A stretch of DNA of 64,000 nt from Xanthobacter oligotrophicus (GTDB lineage: Bacteria > Pseudomonadota > Alphaproteobacteria > Rhizobiales > Xanthobacteraceae), in assembly GCF_008364685.1 (NCBI RefSeq), contig NZ_VTTL01000001.1, positions 186,001 to 250,000 on the forward strand. The letters are read 5' to 3'. Made by a program: the position numbers and the translations under genes. How positions within the stretch are numbered: the stretch's first letter is position 1; every line of letters starts with the position of its first letter. The notes beneath the pieces are model-generated. The model saw only the letters and a program-made list of their open reading frames with translations, ran no database searches and was not told the DNA's origin. Shown here one piece after another: positions 36,062-44,636 of the stretch.

Positions 36062-37092
36062 GCTGGACCGACGATCTGATTGCCGAACCTTGGCGGTTCG
36101 ATTTCTTCACTGTGCTGCGGCGGCTTGAGCGGGTCCATGCCGGGCGTCCGCGCATCGGCCGCAGTGCCACGCTGCGGGACGACTTCGTCCGGCTGGGGCA
36201 AAACCCCTACCTGGATTTCCCCGCCTCCAACCTCGATCGGGTCCAGCGGGACGCCGCGGGAAACTTCCACATTCTGGTGCGCTTCCTCGGCCTTATGGGG
36301 CCGCAGGGCGCTCTGCCGCTGGCAACCACCGCCGAGGCGCTCAGCTGGGTCGAAATGCGCGACGAGGCGTTTCCGCGCTTTCTCGACATCCTCAACCATC
36401 GCTTTCTTACCCTGTTCTTCCGGGCCTGGGCGGACGCGCGGCCCATCGCCCAGCACGAGCGGCCGGACGACGACCGGTTCGCGGACTACATCGGCTCCAT
36501 GATCGGCCTCGGCCGGCCGCACTATCGTGGCCTCGATGCCGTACCGGATGCGCAGAAGCTCGCCCATGCCGGCCTGATAGGACCGGCGGCCAAGTCCGCC
36601 GTGCGACTGGAATTCCTCATAGCCGGCGGGCTCGGGCTCGACGCCCGGGTCGAGGAATTCGTGGGTGCGCGACTCACCATGGACAGGGCTGACCGTACCC
36701 GGCTCGGCCAGGCCAATGCCACTCTCGGCGACGACGCCATGCTGGGATCAAACGTGTTCACCGTTTCCGACAAGATCCGCATCGTGATCCGCACCCGGAA
36801 CCTTGCGGAATATGAGCGGCTGCTGCCCCGGGGCGATCTCGCACTGCCCCTGGCGGATCTTGTGCTGTTCTATCTCGGCGAGACCATGGACTGGGATCTC
36901 GAACTGGTGATCCGCACGCGAGACATTCCTACGGCGCGCCTCGGCCGCGCAGGCCTGCTCGGCTGGACCTCCTGGCTGGCGCCCCGCCCGGACGAAGCTG
37001 ACGCCGGCGCCGAACGGGCAGACGCCCATTTCAATCTCGCGGAACGGGTGCGGGCGGGGCGGGACATCCCGTCCGGCGCACCGTCCGCATAA
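36058..37092 (+). CDS. tssG: T6SS baseplate protein TssG
   Basis: This 344-residue TssG (VasB/ImpH) pairs with TssF in the baseplate wedge. Family signatures include WRFDFFTVLRRLER near the N-terminus, HILVRFLGLMGPQGALPL, and RFLDILNHRFLTLFFRAWAD. The start is a GTG that overlaps the tssF stop (GTGA). The length is normal. It is followed after 12 bases by the clpV gene. Confidence 0.96.
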   Translation: MSWTDDLIAEPWRFDFFTVLRRLERVHAGRPRIGRSATLRDDFVRLGQNPYLDFPASNLDRVQRDAAGNFHILVRFLGLMGPQGALPLATTAEALSWVEMRDEAFPRFLDILNHRFLTLFFRAWADARPIAQHERPDDDRFADYIGSMIGLGRPHYRGLDAVPDAQKLAHAGLIGPAAKSAVRLEFLIAGGLGLDARVEEFVGARLTMDRADRTRLGQANATLGDDAMLGSNVFTVSDKIRIVIRTRNLAEYERLLPRGDLALPLADLVLFYLGETMDWDLELVIRTRDIPTARLGRAGLLGWTSWLAPRPDEADAGAERADAHFNLAERVRAGRDIPSGAPSA

Positions 37093-37104
37093 CGAAATCA
37101 CCAG

Positions 37105-39846
37105 GTGACCAAGATGGCGGACATCAGCCTCGAAGCCATTGCCGGAAAACTCAATCGCGTCGGCTACGAGGCCTTCTTCCAGGCCTTGCGCCACGCCAAG
37201 AGCGCGGGCAACCGCAAGCTCGAGCTGGCGCACTGGCTGTTCCACCTCCTGCAGAAGGACGCCGTGGACCTGACCTTGACCCTCGACCGCAGCAAGTTGG
37301 ACCGGCCCCGCATCATCGCCGACATTGGCCGGACCGTGGACGGCTTCCGGCGCAACGAGACCGAGATGCCGGGGGTCTCCGACGCCATTTCCGACGTCCT
37401 CGACCGCGGCTGGCACTATGCGACGCTGGCCTTCGGCGAAACCCAGATCCGCACCGGCCATGTCCTGGTCGGGGCGCTGAAATCAAAGGAGCTCAGGCGC
37501 GAACTGGTGGCGCTCTCGCCGGAATTGGGCAAGCTCAATCCGGACACGGTGGCCGCCGAGCACCGCGCCCTTTGGGCCGGCTCAGAGGAAGAGACGCTCC
37601 GGCCCATGGACGGTTCGGGTCTCGTCGCGGCGAATGCGAACGCTTCCGCGGCGGCGGGCAGCACGGCTGCTCGCGCGCAAACCGCCCTCGACCGTTTCTC
37701 CCAGGATCTCACCGCGAAGGCGGCCCAAGGCGGCATGGACCCGGTGCTCGGCCGCGACGAGGAGATCCGCCTGGTGATCGACGTGCTGCTGCGGCGGCGG
37801 CAGAACAATCCGATCCTCACCGGCGAGGCCGGCGTGGGCAAGACCGCTATCGCCGAAGGCCTCGCCCAGCGCATCGCCAGCGGCGACGTGCCGCCGCCAC
37901 TCAGGGGCGTGCGCCTGGTCGCCCTCGACATCGGGCTGATGCAGGCCGGCGCCTCCATGAAGGGCGAGTTCGAGCAGCGCCTGCGCTCGGTGATCGACGA
38001 GGTGCAGGCCTCGCCCACGCCCATCATCCTGTTCATCGACGAGGCGCACACCCTCATCGGCGCCGGCGGCGCGGCGGGCACGGGCGACGCGGCGAACCTC
38101 ATGAAGCCGGCGCTAGCGCGAGGCACCCTGCGCACGGTGGCCGCCACCACTTGGTCGGAATACCGGCAATATATCGAGAAGGACCCAGCGCTCACCCGCC
38201 GGTTCCAGCCGGTGCAGGTGGACGAGCCGGATGCGCTGCGCTGCGCGCGCATGCTACGCGGCGTCATCGGCCCCATGGAGAAGCACCACAAGGTGCGCAT
38301 CTCCGACGCTGCCGTGGTGGCGGCGGTCGACCTGTCCCTGCGCTATGTGCCGGCCCGCCAATTGCCCGACAAGGCGGTGAGCCTTCTGGACACGGCCTGC
38401 GCGCGCGTCGCCATCAGCCAGTCCACCACGCCCGCTGCCATCGCCGATGCGCGGGTCATGCTGGAGGCGCTGGCGAAGGAGAAGGCGGCCCTCGTCGCTG
38501 ACCGGGATCTCGGCATCGACAGCGTAGCGCGGGTTGAGGAGATCGACGCCGAGACCGCGCGCCTTCAGGACGCCATCGCGGCGCTGGAGGCCGAATGGGC
38601 TGCGGAGAAGGCGCTGGTGGAGGAGGTTGCCACCCTGCGCGGCCAACTCCACGAAGCCGAGAACCCGCCTGCTCCGGCAACCACCGACCGCGCCGGTGAT
38701 CCCTCCGGCGAGCCGGTGGAGGCGGCGCCGGGCGCCATCGACGCGGCGCGGGCCGCGCTCGACGCCAAGGCAGCGGAGCTTCAGGCCATCCCCACCGAGA
38801 AGCGCATGATTCACGCGTATGTGGATGCCCAGGCGGTGGCCTCCGTCATCTCGGACTGGACCGGCGTCCCGGTGGGCCGGATGATGAAGAACGAGATCGA
38901 GAATGTGCTCGCCCTGCCGGAGATCCTGAACCGGCGCGTGGTCGGCCAGAGCCACGGCCTCGCCATGATCGCCAAGCGCATCGAGACCAGCCGGGCCAAG
39001 CTCGACAATCCCAACAAGCCCATCGGCGTGTTCCTGCTGTGCGGCCCGTCCGGCGTCGGCAAGACCGAGACGGCGCTGGCGCTGGCGGAAGCGCTCTATG
39101 GCGGGGAAACCAACATCATCACCATCAACATGAGCGAGTTCCAGGAGGCGCACACGGTGTCCTCCCTGAAGGGTGCGCCCCCCGGCTATGTGGGCTATGG
39201 TGAGGGCGGGCGCCTCACCGAGGCGGTGCGCCGCAAGCCTTATTCCGTGGTGCTGCTGGACGAGGTGGAGAAGGCCCACCCGGACGTACATGAGCTGTTC
39301 TTCCAGGCGTTCGACAAGGGCATCATGGAGGACGGCAACGGACGGCGCATCGACTTCAAGAACACACTGATCATCCTCACCTCCAACGTGGGGACCGACC
39401 TCATCATGGACCTGGCGCGCAACCCGGAGCACCTGCCGGACGCCGAGGCGCTGGCGGCGGCACTGCGGCCCGAGCTTCTGAAGGTTTTCCCGCCGGCGCT
39501 GATCGGCCGCCTCGTGGCGATCCCCTATTACCCGCTGTCGCCGCAGATGCTGGGCGGGATCGTTCGCCTGCAGCTCGACCGAATCGGCAAGCGCATCCGC
39601 GACAACCACAAGGCGGCCTTCGCCTATGACGACGCGGTGGTGGACCATATCGTCGCCCAGTGCAACGACCCGGATTCCGGTGGGCGCATGATCGACAACA
39701 TCATCACCAACACGCTTCTGCCGGCGCTTTCGCGGGAGTTCCTGAAGGCGGCGATGGAGGGCGGCGAGGTGCGGGAGGCGACGGTGGGGATGGGCGAGGG
39801 TGGGTTTGTGTATGGGGTGGGATTATTACCCGGCGCAATAAGATAG
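37105..39846 (+). CDS. tssH: T6SS sheath-recycling AAA+ ATPase ClpV (TssH)
   Basis: This 913-residue ClpB-type AAA+ ATPase disassembles contracted TssB/TssC sheath. Two nucleotide-binding domains are present: Walker A GEAGVGKTAIAEG near residue 240 with Walker B ILFIDEAHTLIGAG, and Walker A GPSGVGKTETALALAEA near residue 648 with Walker B VVLLDEVEKAHPDV. The N-terminal domain begins ISLEAIAGKLNRVGYEAFFQ. The middle coiled coil (residues ~450-570) carries an unusual proline/alanine insertion (around ENPPAPATTDRAGDPSGEPV). The GTG at 37105 and the ATG at 37114 are both possible starts. Confidence 0.97.
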   Translation: MTKMADISLEAIAGKLNRVGYEAFFQALRHAKSAGNRKLELAHWLFHLLQKDAVDLTLTLDRSKLDRPRIIADIGRTVDGFRRNETEMPGVSDAISDVLDRGWHYATLAFGETQIRTGHVLVGALKSKELRRELVALSPELGKLNPDTVAAEHRALWAGSEEETLRPMDGSGLVAANANASAAAGSTAARAQTALDRFSQDLTAKAAQGGMDPVLGRDEEIRLVIDVLLRRRQNNPILTGEAGVGKTAIAEGLAQRIASGDVPPPLRGVRLVALDIGLMQAGASMKGEFEQRLRSVIDEVQASPTPIILFIDEAHTLIGAGGAAGTGDAANLMKPALARGTLRTVAATTWSEYRQYIEKDPALTRRFQPVQVDEPDALRCARMLRGVIGPMEKHHKVRISDAAVVAAVDLSLRYVPARQLPDKAVSLLDTACARVAISQSTTPAAIADARVMLEALAKEKAALVADRDLGIDSVARVEEIDAETARLQDAIAALEAEWAAEKALVEEVATLRGQLHEAENPPAPATTDRAGDPSGEPVEAAPGAIDAARAALDAKAAELQAIPTEKRMIHAYVDAQAVASVISDWTGVPVGRMMKNEIENVLALPEILNRRVVGQSHGLAMIAKRIETSRAKLDNPNKPIGVFLLCGPSGVGKTETALALAEALYGGETNIITINMSEFQEAHTVSSLKGAPPGYVGYGEGGRLTEAVRRKPYSVVLLDEVEKAHPDVHELFFQAFDKGIMEDGNGRRIDFKNTLIILTSNVGTDLIMDLARNPEHLPDAEALAAALRPELLKVFPPALIGRLVAIPYYPLSPQMLGGIVRLQLDRIGKRIRDNHKAAFAYDDAVVDHIVAQCNDPDSGGRMIDNIITNTLLPALSREFLKAAMEGGEVREATVGMGEGGFVYGVGLLPGAIR

Positions 39847-39942
39847 ATATAGCGTATATGTAGAAGTATTAAATATTGAAATCGTCTTTAAATGGATTTT
39901 AATAGGTATTAAAATTAATCTACACAACAGATGGAGGCAGAA

Positions 39943-40458
39943 ATGAGTGCGCCTGTGGAGGCTGGATCAGAATTGGGGCTGAAGTTTTTAACATCTAAAC
40001 TAGACGAGTACATGATAAAAAATGGCGTACAAGAGCAGCTTAGATCAAATATTATAAATTCCATAGAAATGATGTATGAATATATACCATATGCAATGTC
40101 AAAAGACCCTTCAAATCCAAAAGTTTTTGGAGAATTTATGGCGATAAAATTAGGAAAAATGGCGAAATATTCGAACGATGATGATATAAAGTGTGCTATT
40201 TCTATACTTGAATTCATTTTATCTGTAAAAAAACTTATAGATTTCAAGGGTGGTGGTGGGTATCCGCCTCTCCTGGCTTTGATGTGGGGTCTAGCGATGC
40301 TGAATTTGATTGAGGTTGGCAATAGTTGTTCGGCTGTTCAGGAGGCGACGTATCATCTTTTTCTGAAGGAAAATAGCGCCAAAATCATGGAGATACGCCG
40401 ATTTATTCCAGATTATAGCAACTTAGTATGTAAAAAAGAAATAAAAAGAATGCCTTAA
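39943..40458 (+). CDS. AT-rich orphan protein, candidate immunity or effector
   Basis: This 171-residue protein is encoded in DNA far richer in A+T than its neighbours (codons such as AAA, ATA and TTT dominate). A GGAGG site lies 5 bases before the ATG at 39943, so I prefer this to the ATG at 39931. The protein is predicted helical, with a hydrophobic segment PPLLALMWGLAMLNLIEVGN (residues ~104-123) and a basic C-terminus (KKEIKRMP). I recognise no family. It follows clpV and precedes a GH19-like gene, so an immunity or effector role is plausible. The composition marks recent transfer. Confidence 0.7.
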   Translation: MSAPVEAGSELGLKFLTSKLDEYMIKNGVQEQLRSNIINSIEMMYEYIPYAMSKDPSNPKVFGEFMAIKLGKMAKYSNDDDIKCAISILEFILSVKKLIDFKGGGGYPPLLALMWGLAMLNLIEVGNSCSAVQEATYHLFLKENSAKIMEIRRFIPDYSNLVCKKEIKRMP

Positions 40459-40485
40459 AAATTATCACAATTTGCGGTTAAATAA

Positions 40486-40890
40486 ATGTTGAAGCCGCTT
40501 ACCCCCTCCACCCCCGCCGAAGCCATCGCCCTCGGCGTCACCTTCCTGCGCGCCGGCAAGCTGGACGGGGCGGCAAACGTGTTTGCCCAGGTTCTGGAGC
40601 ATTTTCCCGATCATCCCGATGCCCTGCACTTCGCCGGCATCCTGAAGGCGCGGCAGGGGGATGGGGCGGGGGGCATCGCCATGGTGCGGCGCGCCGTGGC
40701 GATGCGGCCGGACAATGCCGGCGCCTGGAACAATCTCGGCAACCTGCTGATGCGGGAGGACCGAACCCAGGAGGCGGCCGAGGCCTATCGGGAATGCCTC
40801 GCCCACGCCCCGGCCTATCCCGAGGCGCTGGCCAATCTGGGCCTGCTCATGCAGGTGGCCGGCGGCATCGATGCTGCAACGGAGCGATGA
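40486..40890 (+). pseudogene. Truncated TPR protein (partial duplicate)
   Basis: This frame of 134 residues carries about three and a half TPR units. It is a close copy of the first ~120 residues of the TPR-methyltransferase at 41828 (both share ALGVTFLRAGKLDGAANVFA and DHPDALHFAGILK). It lacks the later TPRs and the methyltransferase domain. Its end is joined to the AT-rich GH19-like gene, whose start lies 1 base past its stop. It is probably a leftover of duplication and cargo insertion, though a short TPR product could still be made. Confidence 0.7.
40522..40852 (+). repeat. Direct repeat of TPR gene 5' end, copy 1
   Basis: These 331 bases align without gaps to 41849-42179, with scattered third-position and a few coding differences. 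The two copies bracket the GH19-like gene in direct orientation, so homologous recombination between them could delete or replace that gene. Confidence 0.85.
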
Positions 40891-40891
40891 G

Positions 40892-41806
40892 ATGAGCGAA
40901 ACTCGGAAGAATTTATACATAATAATGCCAAATAGTCGAGCTTTTGACGTGCATAAATTTTCATCTGAGTTCAGGTCTGCCTTCAAGGGGCGAGGCCTGG
41001 ACGCGGATGCCGCCTCGAATGCAGTCAGAATGCTAAACAAAATGGTGTCTGACGCAAGAATTACAGATAAGCGCCAGATGGCATATATGCTCGCCACCGC
41101 TCACTGGGAAACCCGGGTGCGGCATAAAGTCGTCGTGGTGAAGGACGGGAAGCCGAAGACAAAATACCTGTACTCGGCGTTTACACCTGTCGGCGAGTTG
41201 GATAAGGGCCGGGGGCGACTCTATTCGTTGACGGTGAAGGTAAAGGCGCTTGGCGATGGAACCGCGCGGGTGACGGAGCAAGACGGCGATCAATTCATTG
41301 TCAAGAAAGACGGGTCCTATTCATCGCTCACAAAAGGCGCGCACGCCGACAATAGCGGAAAGAAGAGGGATTATATTATCAATGGTGCATTTAAAATATG
41401 TGAGACATATAAAGATGATGATGGTGCCGAACATGCTTATTACGGAAGGGGGCTCGTCCAGCTGACGTGGTGGTATAATTATGCAAAACAGGGCTTTCAA
41501 ATCGGCAGGGGGCTGGACCTGTTATTTGATCCCGAATCTGCCGAGGATTACGACGTTGCATATAGCTTGATGGCTCAGGGAATGACCACCGGGAGCGGCT
41601 TTGCGAACGGAAAGAGGATGTCGCAATTCTTCACCGCGACGCACACGGATTATGTGGGGGCGAGGGCTATTGTGAATGGCCGGGATCACAATGCCGAAAT
41701 TGCCGAGATCGCCCAGCAATACGAGCAGATCCTGGCCACATCGGAAGTACATGTCTCCGAGCCCCGCCCCATGAAAGAGGCATCCCTTCCGCTGAGGTTG
41801 CCGTGA
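40892..41806 (+). CDS. GH19 chitinase-like peptidoglycan hydrolase, T6SS effector candidate
   Basis: This 304-residue protein resembles family 19 glycoside hydrolases used as phage lysozymes and as antibacterial effectors that cut the peptidoglycan sugar chain. The catalytic Glu is in MLATAHWETRVRHK (Glu73 of this start). The substrate-binding motif is YYGRGLVQLTWWYNYAKQG, and the C-terminal YVGARAIVNGRDHNAEIAEI matches the end of the domain. Residues ~80-165 form an insertion absent from minimal enzymes. No signal peptide is present, as expected for T6SS cargo. The DNA is AT-richer than its neighbours, and the gene sits between duplicated TPR sequence. Delivery by the T6SS is inferred from location. 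Confidence 0.8.
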   Translation: MSETRKNLYIIMPNSRAFDVHKFSSEFRSAFKGRGLDADAASNAVRMLNKMVSDARITDKRQMAYMLATAHWETRVRHKVVVVKDGKPKTKYLYSAFTPVGELDKGRGRLYSLTVKVKALGDGTARVTEQDGDQFIVKKDGSYSSLTKGAHADNSGKKRDYIINGAFKICETYKDDDGAEHAYYGRGLVQLTWWYNYAKQGFQIGRGLDLLFDPESAEDYDVAYSLMAQGMTTGSGFANGKRMSQFFTATHTDYVGARAIVNGRDHNAEIAEIAQQYEQILATSEVHVSEPRPMKEASLPLRLP

Positions 41807-41827
41807 TGAAAAAGTTGATCTGATAAC

Positions 41828-43258
41828 GTGGAAACCACCCCCTCCGACGCCATCGCCCTCGGCGTCACCTTCCTGCGCGCCGGCAAGCTGGACGGTGCGG
41901 CGAACGTGTTCGCGCAGGTGCTGGAGCACTTTCCGGACCATCCGGACGCACTCCATTTCGCCGGCATCCTGAAGGTGCGGCAGGGGGATACGGTGGGTGG
42001 CATCGCGTTGGTGCGCCGGTCGGTGGCGCTTGCCCCCGCCAATGCCGGCGCCTGGAATAATCTCGGCAACCTGCTCATGCGCGAGGAGCGCACCGCTGAG
42101 GCCGCCGAGGCCTACCGGCAATGCCTCGCCCACGCCCACGCCCATCCGGAGGCGCTGAGCAATCTCGGCCTGCTCATGCGCATCAAAGGCGACATCGCTG
42201 CCGCCGAGGACCACTACCACCGCGCCCTCGCCGTGCGCCCCGATTTCCCCGAAGCGCTCAACAATCTGGGCGCCATCGCGCTGGCCCGGGGCGACCTTGC
42301 GGCCGCCGAGGCGCACCTCGCCCGGGCGGTGGCGCTGGAGCCCACCTTCTCCGGCGCCCGCCTCAACCTGGGCGAGGTGCTCACCCGGCAGGGCCGGCTC
42401 AGGGAAGCGGCCGCCAATTTCTGGGAGCAACTGGCATCCGGTAATGGCGAGGGGGTGGCCTACAAGCTCCTGGTCTATGCCCTGGTGGAGACCGGGCGCC
42501 GGGACGAGGCCGTCGCCGTGGCGCGGCGCTGGCTGGCAGAGGCGCCGGAGGATCCCGCCGCCCGCCACCACCTCGCCGCTCTCACCGGCGAGGACGCTCC
42601 CGCGCGCGCCGACGACGCCTATGTGGAAGAGGTGTTCGACCGCTTCGCCGAGACGTTCGAGGCGGCCCTCGGGCGGCTCGATTACCGCGCCCCGGCGCTG
42701 GTGGGCGCGGCGGTGGCCGACCTCCTGCCCGCGCCCGATGGCGGTCTTGCCATCCTCGACGCCGGCTGCGGCACCGGCCTGTGCGCGCCGCTGCTGAAGC
42801 CCTACGCGACGCGGCTCGACGGCATGGACCTTTCCGCCGGGATGCTGGAGAAGGCGGCCGCGCGCGGCCTCTATGATCGCCTCGACAAGGCGGAGATCAC
42901 CGCCGGCATGGAAGGCCGGCCCTTAGCCTACGACCTCATCGCCTGCGCCGACACGCTCTGCTATTTTGGCGACTTGGCCTTCGTGCTCACCGCCGCCGCC
43001 ACGGCGCTGCGCCCCGGCGGACGACTCATCTTCACTGTCGAGGCGCTGGAAGCGCCGGATGACGCGACACCGGATGCCCCCGCCTTCCGGCTCCATCCCG
43101 GCCACGGTCGCTATGCCCACACGGCCGCCCACGTGCGCGCGGTCGCCGACACCGTCGGCCTCCACGTGGAGCTGATGCGCAAGGAGGAGCTGCGCAAGGA
43201 AGGCGCCATGCCAGTGGACGGCTTCCTCGTGGCCTGCCGCCGCCCGGCGGAGGCGTGA
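41828..43258 (+). CDS. TPR protein with C-terminal SAM methyltransferase domain
   Basis: This 476-residue fusion has an N-terminal array of about six TPR repeats (residues ~5-230), followed by a class I SAM-dependent methyltransferase domain. Motif I is LAILDAGCGTGLCAPLLKPY, followed by RLDGMDLSAGMLEKA and YDLIACADTLCYFGDLAFVL. Similar fusions are widespread in alphaproteobacteria, including next to T6SS loci. The substrate is unknown. The TPR part probably selects a protein partner. The start is a GTG. The first 110 codons are duplicated upstream at 40522-40852. Confidence 0.88.
   Translation: METTPSDAIALGVTFLRAGKLDGAANVFAQVLEHFPDHPDALHFAGILKVRQGDTVGGIALVRRSVALAPANAGAWNNLGNLLMREERTAEAAEAYRQCLAHAHAHPEALSNLGLLMRIKGDIAAAEDHYHRALAVRPDFPEALNNLGAIALARGDLAAAEAHLARAVALEPTFSGARLNLGEVLTRQGRLREAAANFWEQLASGNGEGVAYKLLVYALVETGRRDEAVAVARRWLAEAPEDPAARHHLAALTGEDAPARADDAYVEEVFDRFAETFEAALGRLDYRAPALVGAAVADLLPAPDGGLAILDAGCGTGLCAPLLKPYATRLDGMDLSAGMLEKAAARGLYDRLDKAEITAGMEGRPLAYDLIACADTLCYFGDLAFVLTAAATALRPGGRLIFTVEALEAPDDATPDAPAFRLHPGHGRYAHTAAHVRAVADTVGLHVELMRKEELRKEGAMPVDGFLVACRRPAEA
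41849..42179 (+). repeat. Direct repeat of TPR gene 5' end, copy 2
   Basis: This is the full-length gene's copy of the 331-base segment also found at 40522-40852. Equal length and frame preservation point to a duplication followed by divergence. Confidence 0.85.
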
Positions 43259-43607
43259 CGCGGCGACCTTGCCCGGCGCGGTGCGGGACGCCGTGGCAGG
43301 CGTTCACCTGCCAAAAATGTTGAACCCTCCCGCTGGATAGGGCCTCCATGATAGGGATGAAGTTGCCGATGTCTTCGTTGGAGATCGGCAAGAGGCTCTC
43401 GCAAGCTTGGCGGCGCCGGACCACGAGGATCCGGTGGCGATGCTTCATGGTGGCCACGCCGGCGCGGCCCATTCCCGCCGCGCCGCTGTTTCCGCCGCGA
43501 GGCTTTGTTCGCCGTCATGCCCACGAGCGTTGGAGATCGATCCGGAGACGGCTGTGCGTCCGCTTCGCTTATTGGTTTTACCTGAGCACCGGCGCACCGC
43601 AGCGCCA
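43259..43607. other. Gap before DUF4424 gene
   Basis: About 350 bases without a convincing gene separate the TPR-methyltransferase from the DUF4424 protein. The DUF4424 frame is open back to 43407, but the upstream codons give no family-like sequence. A promoter is expected here, but I see no strong match. Confidence 0.45.
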
Positions 43608-44633
43608 GTGGCATCCGTGCGCTTCGCTGGCGTCAGCCTCCTGCTCCTCGCAGCCGCGTTCGGGACCAACGCGCGCGCCAATGACAGCACCGCGGAACTG
43701 GGCGCCGGAGGGCTCCAGCTCACGGTGAATTCGGGCATCACCATGAAGTCCGAGGACCTGAAGATCTCGGTGGCGGGGATCGACATCGCCTATGCCTTCG
43801 AGAATACCGGCGACACGCCCATAACCACCCTCGTGGCCTTCCCTTTGCCCATGCTCCGGGCCGGCGATCCCGACATCGCCGATGCCCTGCCGCGCGAGGG
43901 TGATCCGCTGAACTTCGTGGGTTTCACCGTGCAGGTAGACGGCAAGACCGTCACGCCCGACGTGGAACAGCGCGCCTCCATCCTCGGCATCGACATCACC
44001 GACCGGCTGAAGGCGGACGGCATCCCCCTCAATCCCTATGTGCAGCACAAAGCTCGGACCGCTCTCGCCCGTGTGCCGAAGGACAAGCGCGCCTTCTACG
44101 TCAGCCATGGCCTCGCCGTATGGTCCGACGACGAACCGCTCTCTGTTCAGTGGGACGTCGCCACCACCTTCTTCTGGCAGCAGACCTTTCCCGCCAAGGG
44201 CGTGGTGAAGGTGCAGCACCATTATGTGCCGGTGTCGGGCTCTGGCCTCCTCACCGCCGCCGCCGACCCAGCGACAGGCGAGACCCTGGCGCGACGCCAC
44301 TGCCTGCAGGCCGCGGCGCTGGACCAGCTCCGCACCACCGCTGCGCCGGCCGGCGCCTTGCGGCGTGCGTCCGTCGAATATGTGCTGCGCACCGGGGCCA
44401 ACTGGGCTGGCCCCATCGGCCGCTTCCGCCTCACCATCGAAAAGCCGTCCGCCGATACGGTGATGGCGGTGTGCGCACCCGGCCTCCTGGTGCCGGCCTC
44501 GCCCACCGTCTCGGTGTTCGAGGCCATGGATTTCACGCCGACCTCCGACCTCGAGATCTTGTTCCTCCATCCCGACCGGGACCAGGCGGTACAGGAACGC
44601 GTGGGCGGGGAGCGGCCCGGCCCGGCGCGGTGA
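43608..44633 (+). CDS. DUF4424 family exported protein
   Basis: This protein (341 residues from the GTG at 43608) is of the DUF4424 family, whose function is unknown. A signal peptide (VRFAGVSLLLLAAAFGTNAR then AND) starts at the N-terminus, so it is periplasmic. Family-typical segments follow: LQLTVNSGITMKSEDLKISV, then YAFENTGDTPITTLVAFPLP and TTFFWQQTFPAKGVVKVQHH. The frame is open to 43407 and the GTG at 43554 is another possible start. It lies four bases before the next gene, probably in one operon. Confidence 0.82.
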   Translation: MASVRFAGVSLLLLAAAFGTNARANDSTAELGAGGLQLTVNSGITMKSEDLKISVAGIDIAYAFENTGDTPITTLVAFPLPMLRAGDPDIADALPREGDPLNFVGFTVQVDGKTVTPDVEQRASILGIDITDRLKADGIPLNPYVQHKARTALARVPKDKRAFYVSHGLAVWSDDEPLSVQWDVATTFFWQQTFPAKGVVKVQHHYVPVSGSGLLTAAADPATGETLARRHCLQAAALDQLRTTAAPAGALRRASVEYVLRTGANWAGPIGRFRLTIEKPSADTVMAVCAPGLLVPASPTVSVFEAMDFTPTSDLEILFLHPDRDQAVQERVGGERPGPAR

Positions 44634-44636
44634 GCC

